Assembly: GCF_009884975.1 (NCBI RefSeq)
Contig: NZ_CP041970.1
Location: forward strand, 186,001 to 250,000
Direction: 5' to 3'
From: Acinetobacter dispersus
GTDB taxonomy: Bacteria > Pseudomonadota > Gammaproteobacteria > Pseudomonadales > Moraxellaceae
DNA: 64,000 nucleotides
The notes beneath the pieces were generated by a model that was given only the letters and a program-made list of their open reading frames with translations, had not been told where the DNA came from and made no database searches. Shown here one piece after another: positions 36,630 through 47,767 of this stretch (position 1 is the first letter of the stretch; every line of letters starts with the position of its first letter). The translations under genes and the position numbers were made by a program.

Positions 36630-37943
36630 ATGTTTGATTACGTCAATGAATTGTGGCAGATTTTCTTAAATCGACCTGACCATCTGGCAGTCTTGAGTAT
36701 CATCCCTGTGACCGCCTTTGTGACATGGGCACACGTGTGGATGGCATTGAAAATGGTATTTTACCCAATCAACTTTTGGGGATTCCATTTAGGACCATTA
36801 CCTGTCGGTTGGCAAGGAATTGTGCCACGTAAAGCTGGACGTATTTCAGGCATCATTACCGACAACACCTTATCTAAACTGGGTTCATTGCGTGAGTTTT
36901 TAGAAGCAATGGATCCTGAAGATATGGCCATGATCATTGGTGAACAAGTTGGTTTTGAACTTGAGCATCTGATTGATGAGGTGATGATTGACCGTAATGC
37001 AGTACTTTGGGAAAACTTACCTTATTCAATTAAGCGTCGTATCTACGCGCAAGCACATAAACAGTTGCCAACGACACTTCGGGAACTTGTGACTGAGCTG
37101 ACCATGAACGTCGAGTCACTGGTGGATATGCGTGAGATGGTGGTGAGCCAAATGGAAGGCGACCGTCGTTTAATGGTACGCATGTTCCTGAAAGTAGGCC
37201 AGAAAGAAATTAATTTTATTTGGCATATCAGCGCCTTAATCGGGATGTTCTTTGGTATTTTCCAAATGATCGTTTGGTTTGTGGTGCCATGGCACTGGAC
37301 GGTTCCGTTTTGGGCAGCGATCTGGGGCTTTTTAACCAACTGGATTGCGATCTGGATGGTATTTAATCCGATTGAACCACACTATATTCGTTATCCGCAG
37401 ATTTTCCGCTTGACCAAAGACCGTAAATTTCCGTGGATTGTACCTGTGTTAAAAATTGGTACTTACAACGTTCAAGGCGCATTTATGAAGCGTCAGGAAG
37501 AGGTTTCCGATGTATTTGCCAGTGTGGTGACTGAAGATTTAATTACCTTAAAGTCCATCATGACTGAAATGATGTATGGCAGTAAAAAAGACAAAACCCG
37601 TCGTATTGTCAAGCGGCACATCAATGAAATTATGGAAACCCCACTGGTCAGAACCTCTTTGCAGCTTTCATTAGGGCCAAGAGAATATGCTAGACTCAAG
37701 ACTGACTTGATTGATCGCTCAATTGAAATTACCATGGGACCAGTATGTGACCCAGCTCTGAATGCAAGTCGCGCGCAGAAGATCTTTCAAATGTTTAGAG
37801 ACCGCATCCGTGAACTAACACCGAAAGAGTTCCAGAACTTATTGCGTCCTGCGTTCCAAGAAGATGAGTGGATCTTAATTGTACTAGGTGGTGTGACTGG
37901 TTTCTTTGCCGGTTTAATTCACTTATTTGTTGCTTTCTTATAA
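36630..37943 (+). CDS. DUF445 family membrane protein
   Basis: This 437-residue protein has membrane segments near the N-terminus (about 15-40), in the middle (about 200-245) and at the C-terminus (about 415-437). The intervening helical parts contain LREFLEAMDPEDMA and ELTPKEFQNLLRPAFQEDEW, which is typical of DUF445. Its function is unknown. It stands 83 bp ahead of adk on the same strand. Confidence 0.82.
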   Translation: MFDYVNELWQIFLNRPDHLAVLSIIPVTAFVTWAHVWMALKMVFYPINFWGFHLGPLPVGWQGIVPRKAGRISGIITDNTLSKLGSLREFLEAMDPEDMAMIIGEQVGFELEHLIDEVMIDRNAVLWENLPYSIKRRIYAQAHKQLPTTLRELVTELTMNVESLVDMREMVVSQMEGDRRLMVRMFLKVGQKEINFIWHISALIGMFFGIFQMIVWFVVPWHWTVPFWAAIWGFLTNWIAIWMVFNPIEPHYIRYPQIFRLTKDRKFPWIVPVLKIGTYNVQGAFMKRQEEVSDVFASVVTEDLITLKSIMTEMMYGSKKDKTRRIVKRHINEIMETPLVRTSLQLSLGPREYARLKTDLIDRSIEITMGPVCDPALNASRAQKIFQMFRDRIRELTPKEFQNLLRPAFQEDEWILIVLGGVTGFFAGLIHLFVAFL

Positions 37944-38014
37944 TTAATTTGATGTTGGTTGAGCGATAAGTCTGTATGATATTGCTCAATTTAAGATTTA
38001 TTGTTTTTAAATGA

Positions 38015-38680
<666 letters not shown>

Positions 38681-38700
38681 TTTAAGTTGCCGATTTTAAA

Positions 38701-38727
38701 AGAGCTCTGAATACAGAGCTCTTTTTA
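38701..38727 (+). terminator. Intrinsic terminator after adk
   Basis: AGAGCTCTG-AATA-CAGAGCTCT is a perfect 9-bp stem followed by TTTTATTT. Confidence 0.9.
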
Positions 38728-38741
38728 TTTGGAGAAAGCTC

Positions 38742-38924
38742 ATGCTAAAAGTTGTTTTAATTTTAGTGGTTATTTTCAGCATCGTTTTACTGTTATTTCT
38801 TTTGTATCAAAGTCAGAAAATGTTGCGTCATGTACAGAAACAGCAGGCTTTGGAAAATAAATTGAATGGTAAAGCTCGCCAATTGCATCCAAAACTGCAA
38901 CAGCAAAAAAAACCTCAGGACTAA
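38742..38924 (+). CDS. Small single-span membrane protein (60 residues)
   Basis: This short gene has a strong GGAG ribosome binding site 7 bases before its ATG. The product is one hydrophobic helix (VVLILVVIFSIVLLLFLLY) followed by a basic, glutamine-rich cytoplasmic tail. Its 3' end overlaps convergent nth by 4 bp, and a terminator stem (38911-38932) straddles the two stop codons. No family recognised. Confidence 0.6.
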   Translation: MLKVVLILVVIFSIVLLLFLLYQSQKMLRHVQKQQALENKLNGKARQLHPKLQQQKKPQD

Positions 38925-38936
38925 CTGAGGTTTTTT
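38911..38936. terminator. Bidirectional terminator within overlapping gene ends
   Basis: AACCTCAG and CTGAGGTT arms with A and T tracts on either side lie over the ends of the small membrane protein gene and nth. Confidence 0.85.
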
Positions 38937-39607
38937 ATTGTGATTGGTTTGCTTGCGCCAAATTCAAAACGATCTGGCCAGTTACAGACATCTGCAACGA
39001 TGCATTCACCACACTTTGGTTTCCGTGCGATACAGCAATAACGACCATGTAAGATCAGCCAGTGATGTGCATCAATAATAAATTCTTTCGGAATTACTTT
39101 AATCAAGCGATCTTCTACTTCTAAAACATTTTTCCCAACAGCTAAACCAGTGCGGTTACCGACACGGAAAATATGCGTATCGACTGCCATCGTTGGTTGA
39201 CCAAAAGCAGTATTCAGCACCACATTCGCCGTTTTACGTCCTACACCGGGTAGCGCCTCTAGCTCTTTGCGTGTTTCTGGAATTTGTCCTTGATATTGAT
39301 CCACCAAAATTCGGCAGGTTTTAATCACGTTTTCAGCTTTAGAGTTATATAAGCCAATGGTCTTGATATATGATTTTAAACCATCAATTCCGAGGTCTAA
39401 AATGGCTTGAGCGGTATTGGCAACAGGATACAGTTTATCCGTGGCTTTGTTGACACTGACATCAGTCGCTTGAGCAGACAGCAATACTGCAATCAGTAGC
39501 TCAAAAGGAGAGGAATAGTTCAGCTCGGTCTGTGGATGTGGTCTTTGCTCACGTAAACGTTCAAAAAAGGTCTGGATCTGCTTTTTAGTCATATTTTTTA
39601 CGGACAT
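38921..39607 (-). CDS. nth: Endonuclease III
   Basis: This 228-residue DNA glycosylase/AP lyase removes oxidised pyrimidines. The helix-hairpin-helix with catalytic lysine (LPGVGRKTANVVLN), the AVDTHIFRVGNR stretch with the catalytic aspartate, and a C-terminal 4Fe-4S site (CCIARKPKCGECIVADVC) are clear. The start codon directly abuts the rsxB stop (TAA-ATG), so translation is coupled. Confidence 0.95.
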   Translation of the reverse strand: MSVKNMTKKQIQTFFERLREQRPHPQTELNYSSPFELLIAVLLSAQATDVSVNKATDKLYPVANTAQAILDLGIDGLKSYIKTIGLYNSKAENVIKTCRILVDQYQGQIPETRKELEALPGVGRKTANVVLNTAFGQPTMAVDTHIFRVGNRTGLAVGKNVLEVEDRLIKVIPKEFIIDAHHWLILHGRYCCIARKPKCGECIVADVCNWPDRFEFGASKPITIKNLS

Positions 39608-40405
39608 TTAGACCTCCTGCAATTCAGTTAAACGTTGTTGTAAAGCAATTAATTGGGCTTGCTTTGATTCATCAGCACGAACACTGAGTTGTTTTTCGAG
39701 TTTTTTAATCTGGGTGCGTACTTTTGCAAGTTCGATTGTTGTTTTTGCATCGAGTGTGGTGTTTTCTTTCGGCTTATCCGCCAAGGTTATCACGGGGACA
39801 TTATGGAGTGCCTGAGAAAATTGGGCGAAAAATTCCACATCAATTTCAGCACGTACAATAGGCCCTTTACGGCTCAAGCGACGTTTTTCTTCACGTTGGA
39901 TATGCGCGTAATAACGATGTCTTAAATCATCCTGTTCGGTCTCACGCTGCATTGTGGTGGGTAAAGGTTGGGTATCTTCAACCAGATCAATGCAGTCGAC
40001 TGGACAAGGTGGAATGCATAACTCACAACCTGTACATAGGTCAGTCAAAATACTATGCATTAATTTGCCACTACCAATAATTGCATCTACAGGGCAGGCG
40101 CTAATACATTTGGTACAGCCAATACATTCATCTTCACGAATCACTGCTTTGATCCGTTGCGGTCGACCATCCAGTTGAATATCCCAAACGCTGGGTTCAG
40201 CTTTGAGTTGCGGGCGTTCTAACAAGGCTGCCAGTGCATCTGCAACAGGTTGTCCACCAGGCACACATTTATTGGCTTCCTCACCCTCTGCAATCGATTT
40301 TGCGTAAGGTAAGCAGCCATCACGATGCCCACATAAACCACATTGTGTTTGTGGTAACAGTTGGTCAATTTGGACAATAAGCGCATGTTGTGCAGTTGGG
40401 GACAT
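39608..40405 (-). CDS. rsxB: RnfB/RsxB-type iron-sulfur protein (orphan electron-transport subunit)
   Basis: This protein of about 265 residues has the N-terminal cluster motif [14 protein letters not shown], found in RnfB after its membrane anchor. Two 4Fe-4S ferredoxin motifs follow ([14 protein letters not shown] and [14 protein letters not shown]). The N-terminal membrane helix of true RnfB is missing. A charged C-terminal extension follows the ferredoxin domain. ATG 40405 (MSPTAQHAL) is preferred over the track start at 40423. nth abuts it, as at the end of the E. coli rsx operon, but no other rsx genes are present. Confidence 0.82.
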   Translation of the reverse strand: MSPTAQHALIVQIDQLLPQTQCGLCGHRDGCLPYAKSIAEGEEANKCVPGGQPVADALAALLERPQLKAEPSVWDIQLDGRPQRIKAVIREDECIGCTKCISACPVDAIIGSGKLMHSILTDLCTGCELCIPPCPVDCIDLVEDTQPLPTTMQRETEQDDLRHRYYAHIQREEKRRLSRKGPIVRAEIDVEFFAQFSQALHNVPVITLADKPKENTTLDAKTTIELAKVRTQIKKLEKQLSVRADESKQAQLIALQQRLTELQEV

Positions 40406-40780
40406 GTATCGAAGATGAAGCAAAAAAACAGGGAGCTTAGTATATCAAATAATGATTTATCGCGGCGAAGCAATCGAAAAATATCCATAGCGTTGAAAAC
40501 TGGTTATGCTTAAAAATAGTGCTTTTATTGATGTTTTTTAGTGCAATTAAATTTTTAGATCAATCTGTTTTCCTGTTGGAATGTGACTTTTTCTACATTT
40601 TTGACCTTTATTTATTATCTAAATAATGAATATTTATTAATCTAAGATTATGATTTTAATTAATAAAAATAGTTAAGCTTAAAAATAATATTGTGATGAA
40701 ATAGTAATCTGTATTTAATAGTGGAAAACTCTATTTTGGTGCATTTTTGGCACCAAGATAAATCACAGGCTCGGGGGTGA
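40406..40780. other. Intergenic region between rsxB and gdhA
   Basis: This 375-bp gap is strongly AT-rich and holds divergent promoters. The only obvious structure is the 7-bp inverted repeat TTGGTGC...GCACCAA (40736-40756) just ahead of the gdhA ribosome binding site. Confidence 0.5.
40736..40756. repeat. Inverted repeat in the gdhA leader
   Basis: TTGGTGC and GCACCAA surround a 7-base T-rich loop, 25 bp before ATG 40781. It could be an operator or a hairpin near the translation start. Confidence 0.4.
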
Positions 40781-42127
<1,347 letters not shown>

Positions 42128-42141
42128 AAATCGTACGAAAT

Positions 42142-42205
42142 CCCTCTTTAATAAAGAGGGGCTTCCCATAAAAAATCCGATGACAAAGCATCGGATTTTT
42201 TTATT
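42142..42205. terminator. Double intrinsic terminator between gdhA and the META-domain gene
   Basis: The first dyad, CCCTCTTTA/TAAAGAGGG (42142-42160), is followed by a perfect 12-bp stem AAAAATCCGATG/CATCGGATTTTT (42171-42200) and further T. It serves the two convergent genes. Confidence 0.85.
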
Positions 42206-42216
42206 TCTGAATGAAA

Positions 42217-43323
42217 TTATGGTTTTTTCACAATCTCTTGCTCAACAACCATATCGAGTACGTCTGCAATGCTTGATTGGTCAGCAGCAGGGTTTTTAAT
42301 GTCAAAACGTTTAACACGTACAATCACACGTTGTTGTGGGTTGTGTTCAAAACCTTCGATTTGACCGTAGTACAATGACCAGTTTTTATCTGCGTAAGTT
42401 TTTAAACCTTTGTCATCATATTTGATTTCACGAACTTGCATACAAGTTTGTGGAGCAACACCTGTGCAAGACTTAGTTTCTGGTGAAATTTCCAAGAAAA
42501 CAGTTTTACCTTCAGACTGGTATTTCGCTTCTGGGGTCATTTTACCAACGAAAGTATATTTTTGACCTTTAGCATCCGCGATTACCAACGTTGGTTGCTC
42601 TGGGTTGGTTGCATTTACTTCAAACGCGATTTGACGTTTTTGTAGAAGATCACCCGCGAATTTTTCTTGTGCCATCAATGCTGGTTCACATGCCATCATG
42701 GTTGATGCACCGTCGCCCGTAGCGATTAAACCATTTTCAATTTTCCATGACGTATTTAAACGGTTGCAACCTGTGTCTACAGATAAACGATCGTTCGCTA
42801 AGAAGCTTAATACGATTGGACGCTTAGTATTAGCAGGTTGATATGACCAAGTGTAGTTGGTTAATACGTTGCTATTTGCCACTTTTGCACCTGTAAATAC
42901 ATGCTTTTGACCTTTAGCATCAGTAACAGTCAAAATTGCTTGACCATTTACTGTGCTGATTTCAAATGGTACTTTTTTCTCGCTGAAGATGTCAGCAGAT
43001 AAACGCTCTTGCTGCATTAAATCGTCAGCACAAGCCATCATTGTTGATACAAGCGGGGAAGTTACAATCTTGTTGCCTTCAACAGCCCAAGTACCGCCTT
43101 GGTTGTTACACCCAGTTTGGATTGCAAGTTTTTGGTCAGCGTTAAAAGATAACACTAAAGGTTTAGATGCTTTAGAACCTTGGTAAGTCCAATTATATTC
43201 AGTTAGGTTTTTTGCAGCAGTTGTATTAATTTGAGAAATTACATTATCAGTTACATTTTGCACAGTTTGGCACGCCATTAAAGAAAGCGGAAGTAATGCA
43301 AGAACTAAATATTTGATTTTCAT
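42217..43323 (-). CDS. Lipoprotein with two META (HslJ-like) domains
   Basis: This lipoprotein of about 368 residues has a lipobox (PLSLMAC). It carries two tandem META/DUF306 repeats, each with TxYxW (NLTEYNWTYQG; VLTNYTWSYQP), a TGCN motif and a TMMACxxxLMxQE motif, which are the HslJ hallmarks. The C-terminal part (about residues 275-368) contains two cysteines (SCTGVAPQTCMQV) and a META-linked DUF4377-like region. HslJ-type proteins are linked to envelope stress and heat shock, but the function here is unknown. ATG 43323 is preferred to TTG 43329. Confidence 0.8.
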   Translation of the reverse strand: MKIKYLVLALLPLSLMACQTVQNVTDNVISQINTTAAKNLTEYNWTYQGSKASKPLVLSFNADQKLAIQTGCNNQGGTWAVEGNKIVTSPLVSTMMACADDLMQQERLSADIFSEKKVPFEISTVNGQAILTVTDAKGQKHVFTGAKVANSNVLTNYTWSYQPANTKRPIVLSFLANDRLSVDTGCNRLNTSWKIENGLIATGDGASTMMACEPALMAQEKFAGDLLQKRQIAFEVNATNPEQPTLVIADAKGQKYTFVGKMTPEAKYQSEGKTVFLEISPETKSCTGVAPQTCMQVREIKYDDKGLKTYADKNWSLYYGQIEGFEHNPQQRVIVRVKRFDIKNPAADQSSIADVLDMVVEQEIVKKP

Positions 43324-43514
43324 ATTCAAAACAACGATAAATAAATAACAGACATAAGCTTAAAGGATTCTTAAAAAGAGAACATGTCATCCTTTTAGCA
43401 ATTAAGTTTGTTAAATGTTTCTATTTGTAAAATTTTGGAAAAATATAGCAGATTTATAGTCTTGCCATTATTTTTAGCAAGCCCATTTTATTTTTATGTG
43501 ATGTAGTTGGATAT

Positions 43515-44288
43515 TTAATCAAAGCGATAAATATCCATGCCCAAAGAACCCATCGAGAAGCTGCTATGCACGACGTTGAAGCGATGACCTGTGCCCATCG
43601 CAAAAAACAGTGGGGCGAGGTGCTCTAGTGTTGGATGGTTACGCTGAATATAAGGAAGCGTTGGCCAGTCCAGTACTGCATCATAATCTTGATGGGTCAG
43701 TTTACTGACCACTGTATTGCGGAAACTGCTGGCCCATGTTGGTACGTCGGCATCTGCTTGCCATGACAGTTCAGCAAGATTGTGAGTAATACTGCCCGAA
43801 CCGATCAATAGAATTTGCTGCTCACGTAATGGGGAGAGGACCTGTCCAATTTTATAGATTTCATCTGCATTCATTTGAATTGGCAGTGAAATCTCAATCA
43901 CAGGAATGTCTGCATCTGGATACATGTGTAGTAGAGGCATCCAGACGCCATGATCACGTGGACGTGTACTGTTTGCATGCGCAGCAATCCCAGCTTCGGC
44001 AAATCGTGTAAGAATTTCTTCTGCCAGTTTAGGTGCGCCAGCTGCCGGATAACGAATGTCATATAGTGCAGGTGGAAAGCCACGGAAGTCATGCCAAGTT
44101 TGTGGCCGAGTTGATGTATTGACCTCTAAAGCCTGACTTTCCCAGTGTGCCGACATCACCACAATAGCTTGAGGTTTAGGTAGATTATTACCTAAGCGAT
44201 GAAGTGCTGGACCCACTTGTTCTGGATCAAGCGCAAGCATGGGTGAACCATGTGAGATAAATAATCCGGGTAAAGTTTGCAGATCCAT
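43515..44288 (-). CDS. ygiD: DODA-type extradiol dioxygenase (YgiD-like)
   Basis: This 257-residue enzyme of the LigB-type class III extradiol family resembles E. coli YgiD, a 4,5-DOPA dioxygenase. The metal-binding histidine is in FISHGSPMLAL, with others in VVMSAHWES and RPRDHGVWMPLL. GSGSITHNL and the C-terminal HRFNVVHSSFSMGSLGMD also fit. In vivo substrate unknown. It is a single-gene unit. Confidence 0.88.
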   Translation of the reverse strand: MDLQTLPGLFISHGSPMLALDPEQVGPALHRLGNNLPKPQAIVVMSAHWESQALEVNTSTRPQTWHDFRGFPPALYDIRYPAAGAPKLAEEILTRFAEAGIAAHANSTRPRDHGVWMPLLHMYPDADIPVIEISLPIQMNADEIYKIGQVLSPLREQQILLIGSGSITHNLAELSWQADADVPTWASSFRNTVVSKLTHQDYDAVLDWPTLPYIQRNHPTLEHLAPLFFAMGTGHRFNVVHSSFSMGSLGMDIYRFD

Positions 44289-44388
44289 AAATAACTACCT
44301 GAGAAGGAATATAAGCCTATCCTGACAAAATAGGCATCGATATGACAGCCCTTAAGTTTCAACATGTTGTTCTAAAATTAGAACAATT

Positions 44389-44868
44389 TTAAGCGCGATG
44401 GTAAGGATGGTTGTGATTAATGGTCATCGCGCGATAAAGTTGCTCAATCAACAAAATACGTACCATTGGGTGTGGCATGGTGAGTTTTGACAATGACCAA
44501 TGCCAAGCAGCCGCTTTGCGAACAGCATCGGAATGTCCATCTGGACCGCCAATTGCAATCGCAATATCATTTCCTTCAAGCATCCACTGCTTCATCGTTT
44601 CAGCTAATTTTTCTGTACTCAGTTCACGTCCACCCACTTCTAAAGCAATCAAGGTTTCATTGGCTTTGAGTGCATTGAGAATGCTTTCACCTTCAATTTG
44701 ACAATATTTTAGAATATCTGCTTCTGAGTCATTTTTGCCGCGTTTTGCCATAGGCAGCTCAACGACCTGAGTTTGTACAAAAGGCTGAATGCGTTTGAAA
44801 TAGTCTTCAAATCCAGTCAGCACCCAAGCAGGCATTTTTTGACCAATGGTGAGAATGCGGATTTTCAT
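44389..44868 (-). CDS. rlmH: 23S rRNA (pseudouridine(1915)-N3)-methyltransferase RlmH
   Basis: This 159-residue SPOUT methyltransferase modifies pseudouridine 1915 in helix 69. The knot region IAIAIGGPDGHSDAVRKAA and C-terminal MPHPMVRILLIEQLYRAM are strictly typical. Its usual partner rsfS is not adjacent here. Confidence 0.95.
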   Translation of the reverse strand: MKIRILTIGQKMPAWVLTGFEDYFKRIQPFVQTQVVELPMAKRGKNDSEADILKYCQIEGESILNALKANETLIALEVGGRELSTEKLAETMKQWMLEGNDIAIAIGGPDGHSDAVRKAAAWHWSLSKLTMPHPMVRILLIEQLYRAMTINHNHPYHRA

Positions 44869-44982
44869 AGGCGTGTGCGATTGAGGAAATGAACAATATT
44901 ATAACGCTGTTGTCTCTTCCATGCAGGGAAGTGCGATTTATCTAGTCATAAAAAATACAACAAGCACTTATACAGTACTCAT

Positions 44983-45097
44983 AAAAAACGCAGCTCAAAA
45001 CGCGTATGAGCTGCGATCAAAGTGCCATCCGTCTGGAGTTCGGATAGCGCTAAAATGAGTTCATGAGTCAAATTTAGCCTTTGTTTTTATCGACTCT
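44983..45097 (-). ncRNA. Candidate small RNA between lon and rlmH (about 115 nt)
   Basis: On the minus strand a full transcription unit can be read. It has a -35 TTGAAA (45126-45131), a 16-bp spacer, a -10 CATAAT (45104-45109) and a start near 45097. A 5-bp hairpin ATCCG/CGGAT follows. An intrinsic terminator, CGCAGCTCA/TGAGCTGCG (44989-45015) with six T residues, ends the unit. It lies after the lon terminator, so it is separate from lon. No ORF longer than four codons was seen. Identity unknown. Confidence 0.5.
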
Positions 45098-45103
45098 ATT
45101 TTT

Positions 45104-45131
45104 ATTATGCCGCATGTTGGTTATTTTTCAA
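45104..45131 (-). promoter_or_regulatory. Sigma70-type promoter of the candidate sRNA
   Basis: TTGAAA, 16 bp, CATAAT on the minus strand; each hexamer matches the consensus at 4-5 positions. Confidence 0.5.
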
Positions 45132-45150
45132 CCATATTGTGTAACAAAAA

Positions 45151-45170
45151 AAGAGAGCCGAAGCTCTCTT
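45151..45170 (-). terminator. Intrinsic terminator of lon
   Basis: AAGAGAGC-CGAA-GCTCTCTT with T-tracts on the minus strand, 24 bp past the lon stop. The UUCG-type loop on the RNA makes it very stable. Confidence 0.9.
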
Positions 45171-45193
45171 TTTATTTTCAATTACTTAACAGA

Positions 45194-47623
45194 TTAGTGA
45201 CGTGCCGCTTTTACATCTTCTACTGGTTTAACAATAGGCGTTTTAGGTAAAGGCTTTGGTGTATCCGTCAATGCTAAAGGTAGGATGTCATCAATACTTT
45301 TCACCGCTTTGATTTCTAAGCCTTCTTTAACATTGTTTGGAATCTCAGCCAAATCACGGACGTTATCTTGTGGAATGAAAACCAGTTTAATTCCACCGCG
45401 GTGTGCTGCAAGAAGTTTCTCTTTTAAGCCACCAATACGCATCGCACGACCACCAAGACTTGTTTCACCTGTCATGGCAATATCTGGACGAATCGCAATA
45501 CCTGTAAATGCCGATACAAGGGCAGTCGTCAGGGCTAAACCAGCAGATGGACCATCTTTTGGTGTTGCACCTTCAGGTAAGTGAACATGCACATCAGTTT
45601 CGTCAAAACGAGAAGCTTCAATGCCGAGTTCATCAGCACGAGTACGTACTACAGTCATTGCTGCTGTAATTGATTCCTTCATTACATCACCGAGTGAACC
45701 CGTAGTAATGAATTTACCTTTACCTTTTACTGCTGCAACTTCAATGGTAAGTAACTCACCACCGACAGACGTCCAAGCCAAGCCATTTACGCGACCAACT
45801 TGTGCTTCATCTTCGGCAATACCAAAGTCAAACTTGTGTGGACCTAAGTATTCTGGAAGATTGGCAGAAGTTACATCAATCTGTAAATTCTTAGACTTTT
45901 TACTAACTGCTTCTTTTACCACTTTACGCGCAATTTTAGACACTTCACGCTCTAAACTACGAACACCCGCTTCACGTGTATAACGTTGTACGATGTCGCG
46001 GATTGCTTCTTCGTGAACAGTCAATTCTTTTGTACGTAAACCATTGTTCTTGATTGCTTTCGGAACAAGGTAACGTTCAGCAATATTCACTTTCTCATCT
46101 TCGGTATAACCCGGTAGACGAATCACTTCCATACGATCCAGCAAAGCTTCAGGAATATTCATACTGTTTGCTGTACAGATAAACATTACTTCTGAAAGGT
46201 CAAGATCAAGATCTAAGTAATGGTCATTGAACTTGCTGTTTTGTGATGGATCAAGTACTTCAAGCAATGCTGATGCAGGATCACCACGGTAGTCTTGCGC
46301 CATCTTGTCAATTTCGTCGAGCAAGAATAGTGGGTTCTTGACACCAACTTTTGTCAATGATTGTACGATCTTACCTGGCATCGCACCAATATAAGTACGA
46401 CGGTGACCACGAATCTCGGCTTCATCACGTACACCACCGAGTGCCATACGGACAAACTCACGACCTGTTGCTTTTGCAACTGATTCACCGAGTGAAGTCT
46501 TACCAACACCTGGAGGACCAACCAAACATAGGATCGGACCTTTGAGTTTTTTAACACGAGACTGAACTGCCAAGTATTCAACAATACGATCTTTTACGTC
46601 ATCTAAGCCGTAATGATCTGTATCAAGAATTTCCTGTGCTTTCGCAAGGTTAATACTGACCTTGCTCGCTTTATTCCAAGGTGTATCTAAAATAACTTCT
46701 AGATAGTTGCGAACAACAGCCGCTTCACTAGAAGCAGGTTGCATCGCTTTCAGCTTACGAAACTCAGCTTCAGCTTTTTTACGTACGTGCTCAGGTAAAT
46801 CAGCTTCCGCAAGACGTTTTTCAATTTCTGCAACGTCATCTTCCGCACCGCCATTCATATCGGAAAGTTCACGTTGAATGACTTTCATTTTTTCATTTAG
46901 AAAGTATTCACGTTGGTTCTTTTCCATTTGGCGTTTTACACTGTCATGCAGCGTTTGCTCAATTTGCTGTTCAGCAGATTGATTCATCAAATAGCTCATT
47001 AACTCTTGCAAGTGAGCTTCAAACTCGTCGTGCTCTAAAAACTTTTGTTTTACTTCAATATTTAAAGGCACACGAGTTGCAACGAAGAACATCAATTGCA
47101 ATAAGTCTTCGATTTTATTTGCTGCTGCAACGAGTTCACGTGCATTACGTAGTTTCGCTTCTGCATATTGAGCGAATAGGGTACGTAATTCATTTAAGCG
47201 AGTCTCTTGGGTCTCTTGGTCCAAAGGTAATGTCATTGGGCTTAAATGATGTTCAGCTGTTAAGTATTCTTCGCCATCAATAATGCGTTCAAGCTTAGAA
47301 CGATGTAAGCCTTCAATCAGTACTTTGATGCAGTTTTCATCATTCTCATGATTCACGACCTGTACGATTTTAGCTACAGTTCCATATTGATAGAGATTGT
47401 CGTGATCAATTTCTTCTGTGAGCGAATCTTTTTGCGCAACTACAAATACTAAATTGTCACTGTTACGAGCCACATCCACTGCATTGATCGATTTTTCACG
47501 ACCCACAAATAGCGCGATTTGCATATGTGGATAGACCACAACATCACGTAATGCTAAGAGTGGTAATACACTTGGAACCTGTGGCTCTAAGCTAGTTTCA
47601 TTATTTAAAATATATTCAGACAT
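45194..47623 (-). CDS. lon: ATP-dependent protease Lon
   Basis: This 809-residue AAA+ protease degrades misfolded and regulatory proteins in the cytoplasm. It shows the N-terminal LON substrate domain, Walker A GPPGVGKTSL (near residue 370), Walker B LFLLDEIDKM, and the Ser-Lys dyad with the nucleophile in PKDGPSAGLAL (S693) and the lysine in GGLKEKLLAAHRGG. ATG 47623 has AGGAG with ideal spacing and is preferred to GTG 47629. A polar Pro/Lys tail extends beyond E. coli Lon. Confidence 0.97.
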   Translation of the reverse strand: MSEYILNNETSLEPQVPSVLPLLALRDVVVYPHMQIALFVGREKSINAVDVARNSDNLVFVVAQKDSLTEEIDHDNLYQYGTVAKIVQVVNHENDENCIKVLIEGLHRSKLERIIDGEEYLTAEHHLSPMTLPLDQETQETRLNELRTLFAQYAEAKLRNARELVAAANKIEDLLQLMFFVATRVPLNIEVKQKFLEHDEFEAHLQELMSYLMNQSAEQQIEQTLHDSVKRQMEKNQREYFLNEKMKVIQRELSDMNGGAEDDVAEIEKRLAEADLPEHVRKKAEAEFRKLKAMQPASSEAAVVRNYLEVILDTPWNKASKVSINLAKAQEILDTDHYGLDDVKDRIVEYLAVQSRVKKLKGPILCLVGPPGVGKTSLGESVAKATGREFVRMALGGVRDEAEIRGHRRTYIGAMPGKIVQSLTKVGVKNPLFLLDEIDKMAQDYRGDPASALLEVLDPSQNSKFNDHYLDLDLDLSEVMFICTANSMNIPEALLDRMEVIRLPGYTEDEKVNIAERYLVPKAIKNNGLRTKELTVHEEAIRDIVQRYTREAGVRSLEREVSKIARKVVKEAVSKKSKNLQIDVTSANLPEYLGPHKFDFGIAEDEAQVGRVNGLAWTSVGGELLTIEVAAVKGKGKFITTGSLGDVMKESITAAMTVVRTRADELGIEASRFDETDVHVHLPEGATPKDGPSAGLALTTALVSAFTGIAIRPDIAMTGETSLGGRAMRIGGLKEKLLAAHRGGIKLVFIPQDNVRDLAEIPNNVKEGLEIKAVKSIDDILPLALTDTPKPLPKTPIVKPVEDVKAARH

Positions 47624-47663
47624 GAGCACTCCTAATGAGTGACAACGGTGTTGCCATGTTTTT

Positions 47664-47692
47664 TATAGTGATGTGCATTTGAAAAAATACAA
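47664..47692 (-). promoter_or_regulatory. Candidate lon promoter
   Basis: TTGTAT (47687-47692), 17 bp, ACTATA (47664-47669) on the minus strand. The left part (CCCCTTGTA) also resembles a sigma32 -35 element, but no clear CCCCAT -10 follows, so heat-shock control is only possible. Confidence 0.4.
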
Positions 47693-47767
47693 GGGGTTTT
47701 GATTAGAAAATATAAAAAAAAGACTAAATTACTCAAGATTCATTGCGAAAATAAGAAAAACAGAGGA

